A DNA stretch of 59,166 bases from Thalassoglobus neptunius (lineage in GTDB: Bacteria > Planctomycetota > Planctomycetia > Planctomycetales > Planctomycetaceae): NCBI RefSeq assembly GCF_007859735.1, contig NZ_SIHI01000021.1:1-59166 (forward strand), read 5' to 3'. Under the pieces are notes generated by a model. The model did not search any database and was not told the origin of the DNA. It saw only the letters and a program-made list of their open reading frames with translations. The position numbers were made by a program, and so were the translations under genes. This document shows, piece by piece, positions 35,247 to 48,329 of the stretch; the first letter of the stretch is position 1, and the number at the start of each line of letters is the position of its first letter.

Positions 35247-36527
35247 ATGGAGGACGAAGCGCACTCTCAACCGCCTCAGCAGTTCCGTCATGAAAACTGG
35301 AACCTGTTTGTTCTTGCGCTTCAAAGCGTCGTCTTGCGAGTCGGATGGATCTTCAAGACCGAAAGCGTCATCATGCCCTACGTGGTCGATGCGATTTCGG
35401 GTTCGGGCTGGATGCGGGGTTGGCTTCCCATTCTCAGCCGCATCGGTCAAAGCGTTCCTCCGCTGATTTATGCGGAGCGACTAAGAAGCCACTCGATCAA
35501 AAAGTATCCGCTGTTTTTGACAGCTGTCGGAATGGCGGTTCCGTTTCTCATACTTTCTGTTCTGTGGTGGCGTCTGGAAGATCGTCAGGTGGCCTGGATG
35601 GGCCCGCTGTTTCTTGTCATCTATTTCATCTTCTTCTCAGCGACGGGTGTCAATCAGTTGGCATTCGGAACGATTCAGGGAAAGCTTGTCCGTCCCAATC
35701 GACGGGGAGCCTTGCTGGGAATTGGAGGGATTCTGGGATCCATCTTTGCTGTGATCGCGGCGCTGACCTGGTTGCAGGACTGGATTTCGATGCCCAACTA
35801 CGACGGGTTCACCTGGGTGTTTCTGTTTAATGGCGTCGCGTTTCTTGTCGCGGGACTGGTCTCACTCTGTTGCAGCGAGCACGCTGAGGAGAGTTCCGGT
35901 TTGACGAGCTACAAGATGATTGAGCCGTTTGCGAATGCCTGGACGGTGTTTCGCACGGACCAGGCGTTTCGACGTGCGGGAATTGTTGCGATGTTGTTCA
36001 TTTCCTCACTCCTCGTATTTCCGCATTATCAGTGGCTGGGAATGAACGTGATCGGGACATCAAGCAATGACTTGATCGTCTGGGTGATTGCACAAAACAT
36101 CAGTGTCGGGATTTACAGCCCGCTCTTAGGGGCTGTGGCGGATCGGTTCGGCAACCGGCTGGCGATTCGTATTGGCCTCTTTGCTGTCAGTTTTACTCCG
36201 GTCATTGCGATTCTGTTCGCGAGTGGTTATTTCCCCGATGCTGAAAAATGGTATTGGATGACGTTTGTTCTCCTCGGGCTCACGCCGGTGTTGATGCGGA
36301 CAATCCTGAATTACACGCTCGAACTCGTCGGGCCTGACCGTCATCCGCAGTACCTCAGCACGATGAGAATTTGCTTCGCGATTCCGTTCGTGTTTTCCCC
36401 ACTTGTCGGTGCTCTGATGGACTGGATTCCTTACGAGATTCCGTTCATTGGTGTCGGATTGCTGGTCCTCACCGGGGCACTGATGACGTTTCGAATGTCC
36501 GAACCTCGATTTTCCGATGACGCATGA
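35247..36527 (+). CDS. Major facilitator superfamily transporter
   Basis: 426 residues with about twelve hydrophobic helices in two halves. The loop between helices 8 and 9 has GAVADRFGNRLAIRIG, the A-like motif of the second half; the first-half version is degenerate. Residues 1-20 are hydrophilic (MEDEAHSQPPQQF). Substrate unknown. The ATG is at 35247. The 3' end overlaps the glycosyltransferase gene by 11 bases, indicating one operon; export or import related to glycan synthesis is possible but unproven. Confidence 0.88.
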   Translation: MEDEAHSQPPQQFRHENWNLFVLALQSVVLRVGWIFKTESVIMPYVVDAISGSGWMRGWLPILSRIGQSVPPLIYAERLRSHSIKKYPLFLTAVGMAVPFLILSVLWWRLEDRQVAWMGPLFLVIYFIFFSATGVNQLAFGTIQGKLVRPNRRGALLGIGGILGSIFAVIAALTWLQDWISMPNYDGFTWVFLFNGVAFLVAGLVSLCCSEHAEESSGLTSYKMIEPFANAWTVFRTDQAFRRAGIVAMLFISSLLVFPHYQWLGMNVIGTSSNDLIVWVIAQNISVGIYSPLLGAVADRFGNRLAIRIGLFAVSFTPVIAILFASGYFPDAEKWYWMTFVLLGLTPVLMRTILNYTLELVGPDRHPQYLSTMRICFAIPFVFSPLVGALMDWIPYEIPFIGVGLLVLTGALMTFRMSEPRFSDDA

Positions 36528-37269
36528 CACGTTTTCCGCATCGATGTCGAAAGAGAATTTCACTTCGCAGATTGCTGTCATCATCCCGACGTTGAATGAA
36601 GAGAATTCCATCGCCGGTCTCATCTCGCGACTTCGTCAGCTTGGGGATTTCGAAATCATCGTTGTGGATGGCGGAAGCTCTGACGAAACAATCGCCCAGT
36701 CTAGAAACGCGGACAAAGTTCTCGAATCGCCTCCGGGACGGGCTCGCCAACAGAACCTCGGAGCGCAGCATGCGAACGCGGAGTACCTTTTATTTCTGCA
36801 TGCAGACTGCGATGTGAGTGCTGGTTTCGATCAAGCGGTTGCAGACATTCTCCGTCAACCTGATGTGTCTGCCGGATGTTTCTCGCAGCGTATTGATCAT
36901 CCCGCGAAGAAGTATCGTCTGATTGAATCCGGAAACGCATGGCGGGTGCGCGTGCTGGGCTGGATCTATGGAGATCAGGGACTTTTCGTTCGACGGGAGA
37001 CGTTTCTCAAACTTGGAGGATTTCCGGAGATCGAACTGATGGAAGATCTCTTCTTCTCGAAACAATTGAGAAGAGAGGGGCGACTGGTGATTGCCAATGC
37101 TCCGCTGACAGTCAGTGCCCGTCGCTGGGAGAAGAGAGGCGTTTTGGTTCAGACTCTCAGCAACTGGTTCATGATAGTCATGGTCCATTTGGGAGTGTCA
37201 CCCAAACGGCTGGCGAAGTGGTACGGCCATGTTCGTGAGGAAGAGACGGACGCGGACAGCGTCAATTAG
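36517..37269 (+). CDS. TIGR04283-type family 2 glycosyltransferase
   Basis: 250 residues, GT-A fold. The N-terminal IAVIIPTLNEENSI starts the nucleotide-sugar site, followed by EIIVVDGGSSDET, PGRARQQNLGA and LFLHADCDV (a DxD-like metal site). The PGRARQQN-HADC pattern fits TIGR04283, annotated as arsenosugar-biosynthesis glycosyltransferase. The usual partners (DUF2064 protein, arsenosugar enzymes) are absent, so the arsenic link is only a family label. It begins inside the end of the MFS gene (ATGACGCATGA); an internal ATG at 36544 is an alternative start. Its 3' end overlaps the convergent TPR gene by eight bases. Confidence 0.88.
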   Translation: MTHDTFSASMSKENFTSQIAVIIPTLNEENSIAGLISRLRQLGDFEIIVVDGGSSDETIAQSRNADKVLESPPGRARQQNLGAQHANAEYLLFLHADCDVSAGFDQAVADILRQPDVSAGCFSQRIDHPAKKYRLIESGNAWRVRVLGWIYGDQGLFVRRETFLKLGGFPEIELMEDLFFSKQLRREGRLVIANAPLTVSARRWEKRGVLVQTLSNWFMIVMVHLGVSPKRLAKWYGHVREEETDADSVN

Positions 37270-39823
37270 CCCACATCTCCAGCAACTTCTCGATCTCCGC
37301 CTTGAGAGATTCGCTTCCAAGATCTGGATAGAGCGTGCGGGTGACCCCGAGCAACTTCTTCGCGCTTTCTCGTTCTCCGAGTTGATCACTTAACCTGGCG
37401 ATTGCCAATCGGGCCGTCACCCACTCAGTGCTCCCCGGCTTTTGGAGTTTCTCGTAGCGAGTCCACCATGCTTTGGCCTTGCGGAGGTTTTCTTCGGACC
37501 CCATCGAAGTCAGAACGTCGATCACTTTGAGCATCAGGCGGCCGCTGCGTGGTTGTTTGGCGATGAGCGACTCGTAGAGGTCGACCGCTTCGGGGCCGTT
37601 TCCGGTTGCGACCATTGCCTCGGCATGGGCATTGTCGAGTAAATCCTGTTGCGAACTCGAAAGCTCGTCGCGGGAATCGGACAATCTTTCAACGGCCTGC
37701 AATTGCAGTCGTCCCAATTCAACCTGGCGACTCGGTTCGACCATCGCGGTCAGTTCGGTCAATCCGAGGAGAATACTCAACATTGCTGTCGGGCTTGTGT
37801 CTCCCAGTTGAAACATCAGATCGCGTGCGGCCGACAACCGTTGTTGCCCGGCGAGTGAAACAATTCTGAGCTGCGAAGCTGCTCGGGCAATCTGGTTCCA
37901 TTGCTGGTCCGAGTTATCATCCTGAGTCGACCGGTCTTGTCGAAGTCGTCGCTGTGTGATGGTTTCGTCAATGCGTGCCAACCAGATATCCGCGACGTTG
38001 TACCATCGGTCCTGATGCTCCAGTAGCAATTGGGAGATTTTTAATGCTGTCCGTGTTTGATCGAGCGAGTCGAATTCGCGCTGTTGTGGAAATCCTTCGT
38101 CGATGCGAACGATTTCTTCGAGGAGTTGTTGTTCCCAGTCGGAGACGTCACCGTCAAGCTCTTTGAGACGATTGAGAATGCGTTCGTAAAGCAGAATGAT
38201 CCGCAGGCTGGCGATATCGAAGCGTGAATCTGTGGGTTCGATCTTGCGATAGTGCTGGACGGCTTCCGTCCATTGAAGACGTTGTTCCTGATGAACTCCG
38301 AGCATCCACGCTGCATCTGCCGCCGTTTGTGTTCCGGCATATTTGGTTTGAACGGACTGCAGCATCTCTTCATAACGGAGCCGTCGCTCTTGTGATGGAT
38401 CGCTGGAATAGTGTCGACCCATTGCATAGCAAGCCATGAGAGCAGCAGTGGCTGCTTTCGAGTGATTCGGAAAGGCACGCTCGATTTCCGAGAATGTCTG
38501 CTCAGCCGGTTCCCATTGTTTTTGATCGATCTGGATCGAGCCGAGTGTCAGTCCGAAATCGACAGCCTGATCGTTCAGTCCCTGCTGTTTCGCAAGAACG
38601 GCTGCGTCTCGATATTTGCGAGATGCCTCGTCGAGGTCACCCTGAAAGTAGCTCGTTTGTGCAGAACGGACGAGTTCGGAGAGTTCCGCCCCCAGTTCCA
38701 TATCTTGTTGAATATCCCGAAGAGCTGCGTGCGTCAGTTGTCGCCACTTGCCGCGCGTTCGCTCATGATGAAACCGGGCCTGTTCCAGAAGTTGTGTTTG
38801 TAGGTCGGTGTTTCCCTGCGCTCCCGACGATTCTCGAACATCGAGGAGACTCTCGACGATTGCCACGCGGAGTTCGTCTGAAAGGGGATGACGCTGCTGA
38901 GTGCGATCGGCGATGAGTTGACGAGCTTCATCGTGTTCGCCGTTTTCGTTAAAAACACGTAGAGACTCGGCGAGATGGCGATCGTTTGCCTCCTGTCCCA
39001 GTCCTTCGAGGTCTACCGTTCTGAGAACAGCTCCTGCCTGATGCAAGTCTCCGCGAAGTCGATAGATCTGCGACCGCAGAATTTTGACGTCGAACTCTGA
39101 ATCAGGATCGAGGCGTTTTCTTAACAGCGACTTCAGGGCGTCGTCTGCCTCGATCAGTAAGGCAGCCTGATTCGCATTCGTTTCGAGGAGTCTTGCCAGT
39201 TGAGTTTGTGCGAGAGCCCGACGGATGATCAATTGGTGTTCGAGGTGTTGTTGTCCGCGACGGTCAAGGGCTCCATCTGCGAGTTCCCTCGCACTCGGTT
39301 TGTCGAGGGACTTCACTTTCTTCAGGACATCATCAATCGTCCGGAAAGACGTCTCCAGCAAGGTCTTCGCTTCTTGTCCGATCGTTGGATGTTCCGACGC
39401 AATTTCGGCCTCCCATGCCAGCGTTCCTCCAATGGTTGCCGGGAGCATGGCGAGTTGAGCTTCCACGACGATCGATTTTGGATTGTCGGGAGACGTCGTA
39501 CTGAACTCTTCGAGGATTCTTCGGGCTTCCTGCCAGAGTTCGTTTCTCTCGACGCCACTCGAGAGGGCTCCGTGTTCAAGCAGCGTCCGCGACAATTCAA
39601 CGGTCAAAATCGCCCGTTCGTGAGGGAGCAAATTGGGACGGGCCAGCTGGCTGACAGCGTAGTCCTCGGCGATCAGAAAGAGGTTTCTTTGACGGAGCCC
39701 CTGATAGAACGTGCTCGTGAGATCGTCTGCACTGGCGAATCCTGAACCGAATACGATGCACAGGACGATCCATTGACGGATCATCGGCAGGCAGAACAGC
39801 TTGGTTTTCACGACTTCGATCAT
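37262..39823 (-). CDS. Exported tetratricopeptide-repeat protein
   Basis: 853 residues, almost wholly alpha-helical. A signal peptide (IVLCIVFGSGFASADD) precedes many TPR-like helix pairs, for example QAVDFGLTLGSIQIDQKQWEPAEQTFSEIERAFPN (given as its two ends only: QAVDFGLTLG and AEQTFSEIERAFPN). It is probably a periplasmic scaffold. No enzymatic domain is visible. The start is ATG 39823; ATG 39784 (MIRQWIVL) is equally likely since neither has a clear ribosome-binding site. The gene lies 130 bases downstream of the RND pump gene on the same strand, so they may form one operon and act together in the envelope. Confidence 0.83.
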   Translation of the reverse strand: MIEVVKTKLFCLPMIRQWIVLCIVFGSGFASADDLTSTFYQGLRQRNLFLIAEDYAVSQLARPNLLPHERAILTVELSRTLLEHGALSSGVERNELWQEARRILEEFSTTSPDNPKSIVVEAQLAMLPATIGGTLAWEAEIASEHPTIGQEAKTLLETSFRTIDDVLKKVKSLDKPSARELADGALDRRGQQHLEHQLIIRRALAQTQLARLLETNANQAALLIEADDALKSLLRKRLDPDSEFDVKILRSQIYRLRGDLHQAGAVLRTVDLEGLGQEANDRHLAESLRVFNENGEHDEARQLIADRTQQRHPLSDELRVAIVESLLDVRESSGAQGNTDLQTQLLEQARFHHERTRGKWRQLTHAALRDIQQDMELGAELSELVRSAQTSYFQGDLDEASRKYRDAAVLAKQQGLNDQAVDFGLTLGSIQIDQKQWEPAEQTFSEIERAFPNHSKAATAALMACYAMGRHYSSDPSQERRLRYEEMLQSVQTKYAGTQTAADAAWMLGVHQEQRLQWTEAVQHYRKIEPTDSRFDIASLRIILLYERILNRLKELDGDVSDWEQQLLEEIVRIDEGFPQQREFDSLDQTRTALKISQLLLEHQDRWYNVADIWLARIDETITQRRLRQDRSTQDDNSDQQWNQIARAASQLRIVSLAGQQRLSAARDLMFQLGDTSPTAMLSILLGLTELTAMVEPSRQVELGRLQLQAVERLSDSRDELSSSQQDLLDNAHAEAMVATGNGPEAVDLYESLIAKQPRSGRLMLKVIDVLTSMGSEENLRKAKAWWTRYEKLQKPGSTEWVTARLAIARLSDQLGERESAKKLLGVTRTLYPDLGSESLKAEIEKLLEMWAN

Positions 39824-39953
39824 TCTGCAAGCGTATCAAAATCGCAGATCTGCGCAAGGTCGATTTTGCGAGGTCAGCGTACAGATCATTTTCAGGGATT
39901 CTCTGCGATCAACGGAACTCGTTGGGTTTTGATCAGTCTGAACAAGATCCGGT

Positions 39954-43475
<3,522 letters not shown>

Positions 43476-43916
43476 GTCGCCTCACTTGATTTCAGGAGCG
43501 CACTCTCAATCGAAAACTTCAATCTCGCCCGGTCTTCGCGAATGCTCTCGGAGATGACGCTGGTGCGAGTGTCGAGTTTGAGCACGACAACACCAGAAGA
43601 ACTCCATCGAAAGAACAAGGCCACGAAAACGGATTGAAGCTCTTATTGTCTCGGCCAACGACGACGTCGTCTAGCGACGGTCAGGAATTTCTGACATTGG
43701 TCGATCATTGCTTTTTCAGCGGAAGATTGCGAGTCCGACTTTGAGTCGCTTCATGGAACTGAGTCTTGGAAATTTTCAGAAACCGCGGCCTTATTCGCAT
43801 GTGGGCGGTGTTCTACCTCTCAGGGCCGACTCAATTCTTTCTTACAGTGACGTTGGCCTATGCGTCTTGTCGATGCACAGACCGCATGGCGACGGATTCA
43901 GATTCAAGGCAGGAAA
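43476..43916. other. Divergent intergenic region
   Basis: About 440 bases between the RND gene (minus) and the DUF5658 gene (plus). It must hold both promoters. A 12-base palindrome, GACGACGTCGTC, lies near 43660. No gene is supported, although the frame of the next gene remains open upstream to 43860. Confidence 0.4.
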
Positions 43917-45023
43917 ATGAACGTGACACAACCACTTATCGTGATGGTCTTTGTGGTCTCGACACTTGTTGGCTCTTCATATGGACAAGAGGAAAACCAT
44001 CAGAATTCGAGAGTTGAAGAAGGTCAGTTCAACGATCGTGGTCGTATGAAACGCTTTTCGCAACGGGGGCAGGACCGGCGCGGGCATGGCTCTCAGCGCG
44101 GACCTGGCTCAAAGGGAACGCCTGGTCCAATGGGATGGGGAAACCGAAAACCGGAACAGTCGGAATTCCAGTCTGAGACAGGATTTCTGTTCGTCAATGG
44201 AAAGGTACTCTCTCCTCCATATCGCGTCGCTTGGGAGGATGAGCAAATCGCTCTGAACGACGAACTTGTGGACGCCAATCCTCGAGACTGGCGGTTGCGC
44301 CCCGGGACGATCGCCGCATCGTTACAGATGGACGCGATCGTCGTTGTTGATGGGGGATGGGTCGAAACGTACCTCGCTCCAACTGAACAGGGAGAATGGT
44401 TGCTCAAGTCGTTCGCGGGAACACCGGAAGAACAGCTTCAGGCGAAAGCTGAGTTGAAATCTCTTCTTCCCGAGAAGGCGTACGAAAACCTGCAATTTAA
44501 TGCTCCGGATTCCGACCTGGTCAGCCATGCACAAGAAGTTCTCGTGCAGCTCGATGAGGTTGAAAACACAAACAACGGGCAAGTTGCAGCTGTCCGGCGG
44601 ATGGAACGTGTCAGCTATCCACTCACGATGTTTGGAATGATTCTTACGGTGGTTGCATTCGGTCACCTTCTCTCGACACGACCGGAAGCGGTTTCGGCGG
44701 GAATCAATGCGACTCCTCAAGCGATGCAGATGGTTGTTCGATCGATCGCTTTCGTTGTGCTTCTCTCAGCCCTTGATCTGATCTGGACAATCCTCGCGTG
44801 GCAAGCTGGACAGATGAAAGAACTGAATCCGATTGCCAGCCAGTTTATTGACAATCCGATCCAACTCGTCTGCTTCAAAGCGATCGCAACCTTCGCGGGA
44901 GCAGCGTTGCTTGTCGGGCTGAGACAATACCGACAGGCACAACTCGCTTCGTGGTGGATGTGCCTTGTCTGCACCGTGTTGACGTTTCGCTGGTTGACAT
45001 TCCATTCGATGATGATGGGCTAA
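43917..45023 (+). CDS. DUF5658-domain membrane protein
   Basis: 368 residues. A signal peptide (LIVMVFVVSTLVGSSYGQ) leads to a basic, Gly/Arg-rich low-complexity part (about 25-90). A small beta domain follows (about 90-200, LFVNGKVLSPPYRV, DAIVVVDGGWVETYLAP). The C-terminal region has four hydrophobic helices; the last three match DUF5658 (SALDLIWTILAWQAGQMKEL, NPIASQF). Function unknown. ATG 43917 follows GGAAA closely. The TAA stop shares its last base with the dispersed repeat copy 2. Confidence 0.82.
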   Translation: MNVTQPLIVMVFVVSTLVGSSYGQEENHQNSRVEEGQFNDRGRMKRFSQRGQDRRGHGSQRGPGSKGTPGPMGWGNRKPEQSEFQSETGFLFVNGKVLSPPYRVAWEDEQIALNDELVDANPRDWRLRPGTIAASLQMDAIVVVDGGWVETYLAPTEQGEWLLKSFAGTPEEQLQAKAELKSLLPEKAYENLQFNAPDSDLVSHAQEVLVQLDEVENTNNGQVAAVRRMERVSYPLTMFGMILTVVAFGHLLSTRPEAVSAGINATPQAMQMVVRSIAFVVLLSALDLIWTILAWQAGQMKELNPIASQFIDNPIQLVCFKAIATFAGAALLVGLRQYRQAQLASWWMCLVCTVLTFRWLTFHSMMMG

Positions 45024-45112
45024 GAGCAAGTTGCTCTTTCCTGTGCACTCGCTTGAACTTTTTCATCAGGACAACGGCTGAGTGTGCTCGTGCGAGTGAG
45101 TGCAAACCAAAT
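45023..45112 (+). repeat. Dispersed palindromic repeat, copy 2 (flush with the DUF5658 stop)
   Basis: Starts with AGAGCAAGTTGCTCT (45023-45037), whose first base is the last base of the TAA stop. It continues CCTGTGCACTCGCTTGAACT and TTTCATCAGG, then GTGCGAGTGAGTGCAAACC. The inner parts GCACTCGC and GCGAGTGAGTGC can pair, so the RNA could form two hairpins. Confidence 0.85.
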
Positions 45113-45358
45113 CAGAGAATGCTCGAAGAGTCATTCCGCCGTTGATTTCACCGCCATTGATTTCAGTTCGAATGAGTATTTTGAGAGAGCACTCATTCGA
45201 TGTTTTGGGACTCTGACTGTTCACTGAACGCATCAGTGGATTATGATATGTGTGCGTTTCGGAGAGGTCAGGTGTGAAAATCCTTCTGGACGAAGTCGCA
45301 CCAGATTCCATCCTGGCCTTGGACCGACGTGTGATCATCCAACCAGGAGACCAAGACC

Positions 45359-47470
45359 ATGCCCAAACACCCCGTTGCAGAACTTCGTAACGTGGTCCTC
45401 GTCGGCCATGGAGCAGTCGGTAAGACCTCCATGGCCGATCTCATTTTATACAAGGCGGGTGTCAACTCGCGCGTCGGATCACCGAACGACGGGACGAGCT
45501 TTCTCGACGTCGATGACGAAGAGAAACAGCTTCACCATTCCATCTCTTCGCATGTCTGTCACTTCGAACACAAGAATACCCGCATCAATCTCCTGGATGC
45601 TCCGGGCATGCCCGATTTCGTCGGACAGGTGATCGGAGCCCTTCGAGCGGCGGAAACAGCCCTCATTGCGATTAATGCGCCGCACGGAATCGAAGTGAAT
45701 ACTCGCAAGTCCTTTCAGCATGCAGCCAATCGTGGACTGGCCCGCATGATCGTGATCAACAAGTGTGATGACGAAAACGTCCATCTTCCCGATCTGTTGG
45801 AATCGATCCGTGAGCAGTTCGGTCAGGCCTGTGTTCTGATGACTGTTCCGGTTGGAACGGGTCCCGAGATGTCCGGCGTGATCAATACCGTTCAGTTGCC
45901 GGATCAAATTCCTGAGGGAATCGATTTCGACCTCGCACAATTGAACCAGCAACTCATCGAAGCAGTCGTCGAAGCAGACGAAGCATTGATGAACCGGTAT
46001 TTCGAGGGAGAAGAGCTTAGCCCGGAAGAACTCGCTCCTGCCATCACACAGGCCATCGTCGCTGGGACGCTCATTCCGGTGTTCTGCACAGCGGTCAAGT
46101 GTGACATTGGTGTGGCCGAACTGATGGACGCCATCGCAGACTATGCGCCCTCTCCGGATCAACTGCGGAGGCACGTCATGAGCAATGGGAACGAAATCGA
46201 AGTCGTCCCGGATGCGAATGGTCCTCTCGTAGCGCAAGTTGTGAAAACGCGGATTGATCCTTACGTTTCCAAGGTCAGCTACCTGCGGATCTACTCCGGA
46301 ACGCTTCGAAAGGATGATTCCGTCCATGTCGTGGGGGCGAAGTCTTCCATCAAGATCCATCAACTCAACGAAGTTCAGGGAAATACGCTCGAACCTGTAA
46401 CGGAAGCGATCGCCGGGAATATCGTGGCGGTGACGAAAGTGGAGGATCTCCACACGGGGAACACCGTCACCAATGGAAGCGATGAAATTACAATGCCTCC
46501 CATCGCTTTCCCGAAACCGATTGTCGGCCTCGCTGTGGAACCGAAAAGCCGAGCGGATCAGGCCCGCATTTCGAATGCACTTCACAAGATCGAAGAAGAA
46601 GACCCGACGTTCCTCGTTCATCGCGAAGAACAGACCCATGAGATGGTCATGGAGGGAATGAGCGAACTGCATCTGCAACTGATCGAGCGCAGGCTGCACG
46701 ACCGTGAGAAGGTCGACATTGTCACGCATGAACCACGCATTCCGTATCGGGAAACGATCACCGGAGAAGCAGAAGGAAGCTATCGTCACAAGAAACAGTC
46801 AGGCGGAGCCGGCCAGTTCGCGGAAGTTCATCTTCGCATTTCGCCCTGTCCGCACGATATCAATCCGGAGGAGTACTTCACGAAAGACCGTTTCGCGAGC
46901 ATGCGATCGTATCATTACGATCCGGAATGGAACTTCTGTTTCGTGGATCGTGTGACGGGTGGATCGGTTCCGAACCAGTTTATCCCAGCTGTGGAGAAAG
47001 GGGTTCGGGAACAGATGATCTCGGGCGTGATTTCCCGGAATCAGGTTCAGGATGTGGTCGTCGAATTATTCTTCGGAAAAGACCATCCTGTCGACAGCAA
47101 CGAGACCGCCTTCAAATCCGCAGCAGCTCACTGCTTTAAGGAGCTGTTTCAGAAATCTCGTCCTGCGTTGCTCGAACCGATCGTGCAACTTGAGATCACG
47201 GTTCCAAGCGACAAGATCGGTGACATCACCAGCGATCTCAATACTCGACGAGGACGAATGGAAGGCATGGAAGAAGTTGCCGGCGGATTCACGATGATTC
47301 ACGCCAAAGCTCCGCTCGCGCATGTCATGACGTATGCCCGATCATTGTCGAGCCTCACTGGTGGCCAAGGATCGTTCACGATGGAGTTCGCCACCTACGA
47401 ACTCGTTCCTCCGAACGAACAGTCGAAGGTGATCGAACAGGCAAGTCAGGAACTTGCTGAAGCCCGGTAA
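45359..47470 (+). CDS. Elongation factor G paralogue (EF-G-like GTPase)
   Basis: 703 residues with the EF-G domain order: G domain (1-265), domain II (about 290-375), III, IV (about 465-600) and V (about 600-690). G1 is GHGAVGKT (16-23) and G4 is NKCD (134-137). Two key positions differ from translocating EF-G. G3 reads DAPGMPDF (80-87), with methionine 84 in place of the histidine that positions the hydrolytic water. The switch-I RGIT motif is replaced by LHHSISS. This resembles EF-G2-type paralogues, whose G3 reads DAPG-x rather than DTPGH. It may bind ribosomes with slow GTP hydrolysis; role unknown. AGGAG lies nine bases before the ATG. Monocistronic. Confidence 0.9.
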   Translation: MPKHPVAELRNVVLVGHGAVGKTSMADLILYKAGVNSRVGSPNDGTSFLDVDDEEKQLHHSISSHVCHFEHKNTRINLLDAPGMPDFVGQVIGALRAAETALIAINAPHGIEVNTRKSFQHAANRGLARMIVINKCDDENVHLPDLLESIREQFGQACVLMTVPVGTGPEMSGVINTVQLPDQIPEGIDFDLAQLNQQLIEAVVEADEALMNRYFEGEELSPEELAPAITQAIVAGTLIPVFCTAVKCDIGVAELMDAIADYAPSPDQLRRHVMSNGNEIEVVPDANGPLVAQVVKTRIDPYVSKVSYLRIYSGTLRKDDSVHVVGAKSSIKIHQLNEVQGNTLEPVTEAIAGNIVAVTKVEDLHTGNTVTNGSDEITMPPIAFPKPIVGLAVEPKSRADQARISNALHKIEEEDPTFLVHREEQTHEMVMEGMSELHLQLIERRLHDREKVDIVTHEPRIPYRETITGEAEGSYRHKKQSGGAGQFAEVHLRISPCPHDINPEEYFTKDRFASMRSYHYDPEWNFCFVDRVTGGSVPNQFIPAVEKGVREQMISGVISRNQVQDVVVELFFGKDHPVDSNETAFKSAAAHCFKELFQKSRPALLEPIVQLEITVPSDKIGDITSDLNTRRGRMEGMEEVAGGFTMIHAKAPLAHVMTYARSLSSLTGGQGSFTMEFATYELVPPNEQSKVIEQASQELAEAR

Positions 47471-47758
47471 CAACATTTCATTGACCACTTGAACAGTCCC
47501 TTGGCAGAACTCCAACTGTCAGGGGACTGTCGAGCTGGCCGCATCGGCGAGAAATCGTGCATCGTTAAAAGCAGGCTTCAGGTACTTGCACGAGCGTGAT
47601 GACCTCTATAAGTGGACTTCTGGCGAGTGCAAAGATGACTTCGGCAGCGTGCGAAAAATTGCAAATCTAGACGTTGCGGACCGGAAACCCTAAGATGACA
47701 CATGCGCGAATGCGCGCAACAGTCTCGAAGAACCCCCGTCGAGAGTGGGAATCCGCAG

Positions 47759-48217
47759 ATGGCAGAACGGACCCGAAACGTGAATCCGAATGAAGTGGAA
47801 GAAATCCGACAATTGCTGCGGGAACGAAAGATCCGCGCAACTCCGGCAAGAATCGCGGTCCTGCAACAATTGCGAGGGGCCACATCTCCGTTGACCCATG
47901 CAGATCTCGCAGAAACACTTGTCCCGCTCGGTTTCGACAAAGCAACGGTGTTCCGCAATCTCGCGGACCTCACCGAAGCGGATCTGATCTCACGCACGGA
48001 ACTTGGGGATCATGTCTGGCGATTCGAAATTCGCGATCCGGACAACCCCGAGAGCAGCAACCATCCCCATTTTGTCTGTGTCGATTGCGGGGACGTTCGG
48101 TGCCTCGATGACATGACATTCACCGCGGGATCGCGCCGCCGCGCCAAAGACATTGGCAGCATCACGGAGATTCTGATCAAGGGACATTGTCGCGAGTGCG
48201 ATGCGGCTCCGGTCTAA
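47759..48217 (+). CDS. Fur-family metal/peroxide-responsive regulator
   Basis: 152 residues. The N-terminal winged helix (about 10-85) has LRERKIRATPARIAVLQQL and the recognition region GFDKATVFRNLADLTEADL. The dimerisation domain contains two CxxC zinc-type pairs, in HFVCVDCGDV and GHCRECDA. The classical Fur histidine cluster is reduced to NHPHF, so Zur- or PerR-like sensing is as likely as iron sensing. ATG 47759 is chosen because upstream residues do not fit the family; the frame is open from 47702. No iron-transport gene is adjacent. Confidence 0.9.
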   Translation: MAERTRNVNPNEVEEIRQLLRERKIRATPARIAVLQQLRGATSPLTHADLAETLVPLGFDKATVFRNLADLTEADLISRTELGDHVWRFEIRDPDNPESSNHPHFVCVDCGDVRCLDDMTFTAGSRRRAKDIGSITEILIKGHCRECDAAPV

Positions 48218-48329
48218 GCGTTGCCGAATTCAGCAATAGCGCTTCCTTCAGAGGAAGCGACTTCGCGTCTTCACGTGCGTGCTCCGTCTCAGTGAACTTC
48301 CTCTCAGGCACAGATTTCTCGCGCACAGA

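Noticed and set aside
36517-37269. A complete arsenosugar pathway
   Set aside because: Only the TIGR04283-type glycosyltransferase is present; none of the expected partner genes lies in the window.
45479-46789. A 436-codon minus-strand frame opposite the EF-G-like gene
   Set aside because: Antisense of a conserved GTPase; composition is atypical and no domain is visible.
47487-47530. Hairpin ACAGTCCC / GGGACTGT after the EF-G-like gene as a terminator
   Set aside because: The loop is long and no T tract follows, so I do not call it.
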